6,677 nt of DNA from Phycisphaerae bacterium (GTDB taxonomy: Bacteria > Planctomycetota > Phycisphaerae > Phycisphaerales > SM1A02). Below, piece after piece: positions 1 to 5,011 of the stretch. Numbering within the stretch: position 1 is the stretch's first letter; each line of letters starts with the position of its first letter. The notes under the pieces are model-generated. The model was not told the origin of the DNA. It worked only from the letters and a program-made list of their open reading frames with translations, and searched no databases. The DNA is taken from NCBI GenBank assembly GCA_018663565.1, contig JABJQE010000140.1, positions 1 through 6,677 on the forward strand, in the 5' to 3' direction. The position numbers and the translations under genes are program-made.

Positions 1-2222
1 ACACTGCCCGAAGTGAGTTTCTTCTGCTCCTTGCCGCGATGGTCAATCTTCCAAAGACCCTTTTCGCCATCGATCGTGCCACTAAAGACAATGGCGTCGC
101 CGCCTGGCGTCAGATACAAATCGTCTTCGCCGCCCTCGTGCGTCGTGACGCGTCGAACGCGTTTCCACGCCGTATCAAGATTGGTGAATTCCAACACAAC
201 CGGTTCATCTTCATCGACTGCTTCATCCGCGGTGGTATCGGCCTCGGCTCCGGCTTTGGCTTCTGCCGTGTCTTCAGCATCGGCGGTGACTTCGCCGTCG
301 TCTTCGACTGGCAGGTCAATGATCTTCTTCTTTCCGGCCGCCTTGGCCGCTTCCTTGAAGTACGCGTCCAAGGCGTAGTCGCTCATGTCCTCAAGGGACG
401 GATCAAGCACCATCGCCCACACGTCGTAGTCCCAATTGTCGCCCATTCGGTTGCGATCACTTAGGAATACCATCACCTTGCCGTCATCGCTCAGTCGCGG
501 GGCGCGGTCGATATCAGGGTGGCGGGTCAAATTGGTCGCCGTTTCCGGCGCCTGTGTGTCCATGAGCCAAATGTCATTGTTGAAGTCCAGGTCGCTCACC
601 GAATACACGATGTGCCGCGAGTCGCTCGCCCACCGCACTTCGGGGGCGTCCCAGCTCTTGAGCAAGGGCTTGTCTTGGTCCGACTCAAGATCTCGCAGCA
701 CTAGGTCACCATTGCCACGCTGATAAAGCAGCTTCGTGCCATCAGGCGAGGGCATTGGCCGCGAGGCTGCCGGGCCGGCGATCAGTGGCTGCACATCAAA
801 ACGAAGCGCATCGGCCCATCGCTCGCCGCTCGTATTGGGCTCCGCCTTCTTCTTGGCGTCTTTCGTGTCGTCCTTGGATTCGTCCACATCCTCGCTAGCG
901 GTCCCGTCGCCATCCGGTTGTGCCTCATCGGCAACCTCGGGCGAAGCGTCGTCGTCCTTGGGTGTGTCATCCGCCGCATCGTCTTGCGGGGCTTCGTCTT
1001 CTTCATCCCCGTCGGCTGGCTTCAGATCCTTCCGCTCGAGATTCACGGTCGCTTCCCAGATGCCCTCGGTGCCCCCTGCGTCACTGGTGAACCACAGCCG
1101 CGTGCCATCCGGCGACCATGCGATCTGCTTCTGTCGCGCATGGTCATTGGTAATACGCCGCGTGGGGTGGTCGTCTGTGGTGCTGCGAACGAGCACCTCG
1201 CCGCGGGCCACAACCGCAACGGCATCGCCCGAGGGATGCAGCGCCACTTCGCCAACCTTGTTGTCGAGTCGCTCGATGCGCCGGTCGAGCGTCGCGGTGT
1301 CGCCGCTTCGCTGAATATCAAGTGTGCGTAGCGTGGCATCTTTGTCATTGAGGTCGAGCGTCGCGATTGAGTCCCACAGGGCAACAGCAGCTGTGGATCC
1401 ATCTGCTGAAACAGTAAGGTCACGCGCGCCATGCCCAATCGTGGCCCGCTCGCCAAGATCCAGCCGCGTTCTGTTGACGGCCTGCTCAAACGTGCCGCCG
1501 GCCGGAATGATCCAAATGTCGTTCTGCCCATCACGCGACGAGAGCAGAGCGATCGACCCGTCTGGCCGCGGAGATGCTTGTCCCTCATTGCTCTTGGCAT
1601 TCGATCGCCGTGTGAACTCGCCGGTCATGAGATCCATGGACCAGAGGTCACGGTTGCCACTGCCCCGGTAGGCGGGCCGCTCCCAAGGAGCGTAGCCTCG
1701 GGTTAGGTACAGCGTGTCATTGCCAATTCGCGGCGCCCGGCCATGCGCGGTGGTGGGGCGGGTAACGGGTCCGCCATCGAGCGGCGCTTGGTACACGAGT
1801 GGCTGGCGGTAGATCGTCGGGTCAGCGTAGGAGTGATACAGCACCGCGTCGCCATCGGGCGTGAAGCCAGAGAGCGCCTGCCATCGATCCGAGACGGTCA
1901 GCCGAGTGATTGGTCCGGACGTGGCAAGGCGTCCGTTCTCTGCAGAGAGCGGGACCGTGTAGATGTTTGTCGTGCCGTCTCGGTCCGATTCGAAGGCGAG
2001 CGTGCGGCCATCTGGCGAGATTGCTGAGCGGCGTTCGGTTGCCGGGTGGCTCGTGAGCCGGGTGGAGCCCCCCCCAGTTGCCGGAACGCTCCACAGGTCG
2101 CCGCGGTCCGAGTACACCACAAAGGCTCCATCTGGTGCAATGCTCGGCGATTGTGGGAAGCCCGTGCCAGTGCCAAACCAAGGGCTCTGAGTGGCAAGAA
2201 GGGTGAGGAAAATGGTCAACAT
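1..2222 (-). CDS. Tricorn-protease-like protein, N-terminal beta-propeller part (partial, runs off left edge)
   Basis: The minus strand is open from an ATG at 2222 to the window edge, giving 740 complete residues and no stop. The protein is built of PD40/WD40-like propeller blades with the recurrent pattern S-P-D-G, a short strand, then S-D/R-D-G and I-W/Y. Clear blades are near residues 27-48, 67-91, 118-130, 218-241, 367-390, 490-510, 575-604 and 704-726. Two acidic low-complexity inserts (about 403-466 and 639-674) precede segments resembling the tricorn-family linker (for example 676-691, VVLEFTNL then RVRR). In tricorn-type proteins, C-terminal PDZ and S41 serine-protease domains follow; they would lie outside the window, so protease activity is inferred. 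Residues 2-13 are hydrophobic and may be a short signal peptide, suggesting export. An in-frame ATG at 2315 would add 31 residues, but the Shine-Dalgarno-like GGAGAG sits 6 nt before the ATG at 2222. A TolB-like propeller without protease is the alternative. Confidence 0.85.
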   Translation of the reverse strand, partial: MLTIFLTLLATQSPWFGTGTGFPQSPSIAPDGAFVVYSDRGDLWSVPATGGGSTRLTSHPATERRSAISPDGRTLAFESDRDGTTNIYTVPLSAENGRLATSGPITRLTVSDRWQALSGFTPDGDAVLYHSYADPTIYRQPLVYQAPLDGGPVTRPTTAHGRAPRIGNDTLYLTRGYAPWERPAYRGSGNRDLWSMDLMTGEFTRRSNAKSNEGQASPRPDGSIALLSSRDGQNDIWIIPAGGTFEQAVNRTRLDLGERATIGHGARDLTVSADGSTAAVALWDSIATLDLNDKDATLRTLDIQRSGDTATLDRRIERLDNKVGEVALHPSGDAVAVVARGEVLVRSTTDDHPTRRITNDHARQKQIAWSPDGTRLWFTSDAGGTEGIWEATVNLERKDLKPADGDEEDEAPQDDAADDTPKDDDASPEVADEAQPDGDGTASEDVDESKDDTKDAKKKAEPNTSGERWADALRFDVQPLIAGPAASRPMPSPDGTKLLYQRGNGDLVLRDLESDQDKPLLKSWDAPEVRWASDSRHIVYSVSDLDFNNDIWLMDTQAPETATNLTRHPDIDRAPRLSDDGKVMVFLSDRNRMGDNWDYDVWAMVLDPSLEDMSDYALDAYFKEAAKAAGKKKIIDLPVEDDGEVTADAEDTAEAKAGAEADTTADEAVDEDEPVVLEFTNLDTAWKRVRRVTTHEGGEDDLYLTPGGDAIVFSGTIDGEKGLWKIDHRGKEQKKLTSGS
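201..308 (-). other. Acidic low-complexity insert 2 in the tricorn-like protein
   Basis: Codons for residues about 639-674 encode an Asp/Glu/Ala/Thr-rich stretch with no hydrophobic core. It follows a helical Lys-rich piece (YFKEAAKAAGKKK, 621-633) and precedes VVLEFTNLDT, which resembles the I-D-F-D linker motif of tricorn-family proteins. It is probably a second disordered linker between propeller units. Confidence 0.65.
825..1016 (-). other. Acidic low-complexity insert 1 in the tricorn-like protein
   Basis: Codons for residues about 403-466 encode a stretch dominated by Asp, Glu, Ala and Lys, with runs such as DEEDE and PKDDD, ending in a Lys-rich KDAKKKAE piece. It sits between a propeller blade ending near residue 394 and the segment starting ERWADALRFDV (467). 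It is predicted to be a disordered surface loop or inter-propeller linker. Charged linkers at this point are a familiar feature of tricorn-like proteins, but the length and composition here are marked. Confidence 0.7.
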
Positions 2223-2228
2223 GCGGCG

Positions 2229-2234
2229 CTCTCC
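2229..2234 (-). promoter_or_regulatory. Ribosome binding site of the tricorn-like gene
   Basis: On the minus strand GGAGAG lies 6 nt upstream of the ATG at 2222. It decides the start in favour of 2222 over the in-frame ATG at 2315, whose extra 31 residues look neither like a signal peptide nor like a domain. The last codons before 2222 encode E-R-R. If the longer form were made, the hydrophobic stretch would carry a positively charged n-region, so the choice is not fully settled. Confidence 0.6.
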
Positions 2235-2474
2235 GGCGTGATTTCCTGATTGTGGAGAGGCGTTGTAGCAGAATTTGATGGTTGTGCGGGCATCTTGGGC
2301 GGTTCGGTCCGGCATAGGCAAGTTCGGCAAACGCCCCTGAGGGGGCTACAACGGTTATTTGGCAGCGCATGGCGACTCATTTGGTGTGGCACCAGCCAGA
2401 TCACGGCGGGACAAATGGGGTGCAATAACTTGAGATAAAAGTCTAAGAATTACATTGACGAGGGTGCGAGACTC

Positions 2475-2489
2475 TGGCACTGTGCTTGT
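2475..2489 (+). promoter_or_regulatory. Candidate sigma-54 (-24/-12) promoter upstream of the PEP-CTERM gene
   Basis: TGGCAC at 2475-2480, five bases, then TTGT at 2486-2489, against the RpoN consensus TGGCAC-N5-TTGC. Spacing is exact and only the last C of the -12 element differs (GT instead of GC), which is a normally well conserved position. The site lies about 250 nt upstream of the ATG at 2742, implying a long leader. In some proteobacteria PEP-CTERM genes are controlled by the PrsK/PrsR two-component system through sigma-54. Carrying that over to this organism is inference, and a chance match is possible. Confidence 0.3.
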
Positions 2490-2500
2490 GGAGGATCTGC

Positions 2501-2692
2501 CGCTTTAGAAGGCGTCAGGTAGAGAAGAGAGCAGGAGAAAGACCTACTCAATTCATTTGTAGACGGCTGGTGTCAAATTAGGGCGTCGCGATCGGAGTAG
2601 CGTTTAGAACGCTCCATCGAGCCCACCACCAGCCAGAGTGCATGCACCCGTGTCGATGTCACTTGTTGTGACTGGGAAGTAGTTTAGGAAAC
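2501..2692 (+). promoter_or_regulatory. Hairpin-rich leader of the PEP-CTERM gene
   Basis: Several inverted repeats are visible by eye. CGCTT-TAG-AAG(G)CG forms at 2501-2514. A long imperfect stem at 2589-2619 pairs CGAT, GGA and GCGTT with AACGC, TCC and ATCG around a TAG loop. That stem is enclosed by GGCTGGTG (2565-2572) pairing with CACCAGCC (2627-2634). GTCAC-TTGTT-GTGAC forms at 2658-2672, and GTTT-AGG-AAAC at 2682-2692. The reading as a structured 5' untranslated RNA is inferred; no known riboswitch or thermometer family was recognised. DNA-level operators would be an alternative for the short palindromes. Confidence 0.4.
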
Positions 2693-2741
2693 GTGTCGGC
2701 AGTATCGACCTGGCGAACAAGAACAGAGAGGAAATAGAATC

Positions 2742-3218
2742 ATGCGATTCGCTCTAACAACAGCAGGTCTTGCCACCGTTACCCTCGCAGGTACCGCTAC
2801 TGGCGTGACTGTAGATTTTACCCACGATATGGATCGTTGGGCAGGTGAGCATGCGTGGCAAGTCCACAGCTCAGGTGGCGCCACTGTGGCATCAATGTTT
2901 ATTGCAAGCAGCTCGTTGTACTACGGCGGTTGCAGCAATCTTTCAATTACGACCTACAGCTCAGTCACAAGCCACTTCGCTACCGTAACCGGTAACATGG
3001 ACTTGGCTGCTGGCACGTATCACGTCGCCATGCAAGACTCATACAGCGATGGTTGGGCTTGGGGATCTTTCGTTGGTTCCTTGTCCATCAACGGTGAAGG
3101 CGCATCCTTCCCGAACGGTGCAAGCGCCAGCTTTAGCTTCACCGTCGTTCCAGCACCCGGTGCTATGGCCCTTCTGGGTCTCGCTGGTCTCGCTGCCCGT
3201 CGACGTCGTCGCGACTGA
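2742..3218 (+). CDS. Secreted PEP-CTERM-like protein with a DSYxDGW motif
   Basis: A 158-residue protein. Residues 1-22 form a signal peptide (MRF, hydrophobic core, A/G-rich end), so it is exported by Sec. Residues 23-135 are probably a beta-rich extracellular domain: W39 lies in an AWQV strand and DSYSDGW (99-105) follows a GTYHV strand. That order recalls the W...GxY...DSYGDGW modules seen in many secreted bacterial proteins. The tail has VPAPG (136-140), a short hydrophobic segment AMALLGLAGLAA, then RRRRRD. This is a PEP-CTERM-like sorting signal of the kind cleaved by an exosortase, with Ala in place of the Glu of PEP. No exosortase is in the window. The start is supported by GAGAGGA 9 nt upstream (AGGA at 2729-2732). 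It is a stand-alone unit with its own terminator at 3306-3340. Substrate or role is unknown; an envelope or matrix component is a guess. Confidence 0.85.
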   Translation: MRFALTTAGLATVTLAGTATGVTVDFTHDMDRWAGEHAWQVHSSGGATVASMFIASSSLYYGGCSNLSITTYSSVTSHFATVTGNMDLAAGTYHVAMQDSYSDGWAWGSFVGSLSINGEGASFPNGASASFSFTVVPAPGAMALLGLAGLAARRRRRD

Positions 3219-3305
3219 GTACGCTTGTATTGTGAGTCAACCGATCGGGTAGTCCGCTTCCACTGACCCCCGGCCAACTGACTCAGCAAAAACTGGTTTC
3301 TCTTG

Positions 3306-3340
3306 CATGCCCCTGCCTTTGGCAGGGGCATGTTCTTTTT
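3306..3340 (+). terminator. Strong intrinsic terminator after the PEP-CTERM gene
   Basis: A perfect 12-bp stem CATGCCCCTGCC (3306-3317) with GGCAGGGGCATG (3321-3332), loop TTT, is followed directly by TTCTTTTT. It lies about 90 nt after the stop at 3216-3218. The T tract is on the plus strand only, so it ends plus-strand transcription. On the minus strand no U tract follows the same stem. Confidence 0.95.
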
Positions 3341-3473
3341 GCAGTTGGTTGGTGCGTTGTGGACAGAGGGCTCTAGCCTTGGCTCCACTTGAAGAAGCTC
3401 GCCAAAACCCACCAAAAAGGGCAAAAGACCATATGAGGCCAGATGCCTTTCCAAGGCGGTTCATCTTGGCATT

Positions 3474-3502
3474 CTCGGCGCAGCGTTTATAGCTTTGCCG
3501 AG
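3474..3502 (-). terminator. Possible hairpin downstream of the sulfotransferase gene
   Basis: CTCGGC (3474-3479) and GCCGAG (3497-3502) are perfect inverted repeats with an inner AGC/GCT pair, 10 bases past the end of the sulfotransferase on the minus strand. No U tract follows, so it may be a 3' stabilising stem or part of a factor-dependent terminator instead of an intrinsic one. Confidence 0.35.
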
Positions 3503-3512
3503 CTCCGCTGCT

Positions 3513-5003
3513 CTACAGGTACTCCCCGACCTCATCAATGACTGGTCCAAGATGCTTCTCATAGTGTTTCCAGCGACCATCGGATGTTGAGTACATCTTG
3601 CGATTGACTTGGTCGAAACTAATGGTTCGTGCGATGTTCGTGGACTTGTGGAAGTCAAGGCACTGGGGTTCCCACTCAACATCAAGAAAGCTCAGTAATC
3701 GCCGCGTTTCAGCATCTTGATCATGCACCATAGACTCGTAATGAAGTTCCATCATCGGAATGTCAAGGTGCTCAAGCCAATGTTCTTGCGTCTTTCGTCG
3801 GGCAGTCCAGATGCGTCCAAATGTCTTCATGTCAGTCGTGTATCGGTGACCAATTGTGACTAGATTGTTGGTGTGACATGACACCGCATTGTCGAGCGGA
3901 TGTCGGTACAGCATGATGGCCCGGCAATTGGGCACACACAAACTGAGAAATCCAAGTTGCGGCTGCAAGGCGAGGGATTTGTTTGACACAATGCTGGTGC
4001 TCCCTGCAAATGGCCGCAACGCATCCATGTACATTTGTCCAAGGGCATTCGTGTCTTGAACTCGAAAGTCGACAACCGTATTGGGGAACGACAAGTATGA
4101 ATCGCTGATGCGTTGGCCCTCTGTGATCATCTGCATTGACACCGTCATCTCGCCACCGTTGGATACATCGGGGTGCATGCTGAGAATCTGCTCGAGCATC
4201 GTTGTGCCACTCCGTGGCATGCCCACAATGAATAGTGGAGACCACTCGAAATCAGTATCGGCGTGTGCGAGACTTCGAAGCGTGTCCCGGTTCATGAATG
4301 TGCGAATGGCATCAAGATCTGCGAGCGTCTTGTCGGGAGTCCACCCCTGATAGGGTTCGTGCCCTTTATCGGCAGCAGCCCAGGCTTTGTCGTATTCGCC
4401 CATTCTGTCGTAGGCCTTGGCAAGCTGAAACCAAGCGTCCGAGGCCGATGCGGAAGTGGCATCTTCCGGCATCGACTCGTGGTTTTTGAGAAAAGCAAGC
4501 AATGAATCGGCGGCAGCGCCATAATTCTTCTCTTGAATGAGTAGCCGCGATTCGGTGAATTGAAGGTTGGCTGCAATGACGGGATCATCTGTGGAGATCT
4601 GTGCAAGTGCTTCGCGAGCGGCCGGCACATCATTCAAGCTCTCATGCAGGCGGGCGAGGCCGAGCAGGCAATGTGATTTTGATAGGCCCTTGGCGCGAGT
4701 AATTTGAGATTGGGCACGAGCCACGGCCTGTGCGCCGTCACCTGTCGAGAGTAGGAGTGGAGGCAGTTGACTCTCGATGCGATGGTTGAGTGGTTGTTCC
4801 TCGTCCAGTTCCTCTAATAGCGTGCGGGCGGCATGGAAGTCGTGCTCTTTCGTGAGCACATTGACGAGGGCAAGTCGGAGCTTTGTGTTAGTGGGATCAT
4901 CGCGAAGAGCAGAGATGATCCGCTCATGGGCAAGTGAAAACATCTCTCGTTGGAGCAGTTTGGAGATGGTCTGTTCTATACTGGCGGCATTGTTGGACAT
5001 CAT
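3513..5003 (-). CDS. TPR-sulfotransferase (PAPS-dependent)
   Basis: A 496-residue protein of two parts. Residues about 8-215 are helical tetratricopeptide-type repeats, clearest at 190-213 (WFQLAKAYDRMGEYDKAW). Residues 256-496 are a sulfotransferase domain that would move sulfate from PAPS to an acceptor. Visible motifs are the 5'-phosphosulfate loop GMPRSGTT (261-268), GGE with E285 at the place of the catalytic Glu of tyrosylprotein sulfotransferases, NKS with K342, the 3'-phosphate site with R367 and S375 (YRHPLDNAVS), and the C-terminal RWKHYEKHL (477-485). No signal peptide or membrane segment is seen, so it is probably cytoplasmic, with the TPRs binding the acceptor or a partner. The acceptor (protein, glycan or lipid) cannot be told from sequence. 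Two ATGs are adjacent (5003 and 5000), and no strong Shine-Dalgarno is visible. It diverges from the trigger-factor-like gene with 8 bp between start codons. Confidence 0.9.
   Translation of the reverse strand: MMSNNAASIEQTISKLLQREMFSLAHERIISALRDDPTNTKLRLALVNVLTKEHDFHAARTLLEELDEEQPLNHRIESQLPPLLLSTGDGAQAVARAQSQITRAKGLSKSHCLLGLARLHESLNDVPAAREALAQISTDDPVIAANLQFTESRLLIQEKNYGAAADSLLAFLKNHESMPEDATSASASDAWFQLAKAYDRMGEYDKAWAAADKGHEPYQGWTPDKTLADLDAIRTFMNRDTLRSLAHADTDFEWSPLFIVGMPRSGTTMLEQILSMHPDVSNGGEMTVSMQMITEGQRISDSYLSFPNTVVDFRVQDTNALGQMYMDALRPFAGSTSIVSNKSLALQPQLGFLSLCVPNCRAIMLYRHPLDNAVSCHTNNLVTIGHRYTTDMKTFGRIWTARRKTQEHWLEHLDIPMMELHYESMVHDQDAETRRLLSFLDVEWEPQCLDFHKSTNIARTISFDQVNRKMYSTSDGRWKHYEKHLGPVIDEVGEYL
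4977..4982 (+). promoter_or_regulatory. Candidate -10 element for the trigger-factor-like operon
   Basis: TATACT matches TATAAT at five of six positions and would start transcription near 4989-4990, leaving a leader of about 22 nt before the ATG at 5012. It lies inside the first codons of the sulfotransferase gene on the other strand. No good -35 is found at 16-18 nt: TTGGAG occurs at 4950-4955 and 4960-4965, with spacers of 21 and 11. The call is tentative. Confidence 0.25.
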
Positions 5004-5011
5004 AGGTACCC

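Larger units (their letters stand above)
2223..2741. other. 519-bp divergent intergenic region
   Basis: This gap separates the divergent tricorn-like and PEP-CTERM-like genes, so it should hold promoters for both. No convincing sigma-70 -35/-10 pair was seen for either. TTGACG at 2455-2460 lacks a good -10 at 16-18 nt. Near the tricorn side there is a short G/C hairpin, GCCCC at 2333-2337 with GGGGC at 2342-2346. The right half (2475-2692) carries the sigma-54-like site and the hairpins listed separately. Short open frames on both strands here (for example 2250-2438 plus, 2216-2425 minus) overlap each other, have no domain signal and look like chance. No tRNA or other known RNA family was recognised. 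Confidence 0.7.
3219..3512. other. Convergent 294-bp intergenic region between PEP-CTERM and sulfotransferase genes
   Basis: Apart from the terminator at 3306-3340 and the hairpin at 3474-3502, this gap holds only a short inverted repeat, TGAGTCA at 3233-3239 and TGACTCA at 3279-3285, which may fold upstream of the terminator or be chance. Open frames here (for example 3237-3464, minus strand) run straight through the terminator stem, lack a Shine-Dalgarno sequence and have no recognisable domain, so no gene is called. Confidence 0.6.

Noticed and set aside
736..1331. Long plus-strand open frames (736-1314, 918-1331) and others antisense to the left gene
   Set aside because: They lie opposite the continuous tricorn-like frame in GC-rich sequence, encode low-complexity Ser/Arg-rich products without domains and have no ribosome binding sites.
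2216..2438. Overlapping short open frames on both strands (2250-2438 plus, 2216-2425 minus)
   Set aside because: They overlap each other and the intergenic region, with no domain, signal or Shine-Dalgarno support.
2455..2483. Sigma-70 promoter from TTGACG at 2455-2460
   Set aside because: No acceptable -10 at 16-18 nt; the hexamer at the right distance is CACTGT.
3233..3285. TGAGTCA / TGACTCA inverted repeat as an operator
   Set aside because: Seven-base arms 39 bases apart, downstream of a gene and before its terminator. Chance or a minor RNA fold is more likely.
3237..3464. A 75-codon minus-strand frame with a mildly hydrophobic N-terminus
   Set aside because: It reads through both arms of the strong terminator, has no Shine-Dalgarno sequence, and its C-terminal part has no domain character.
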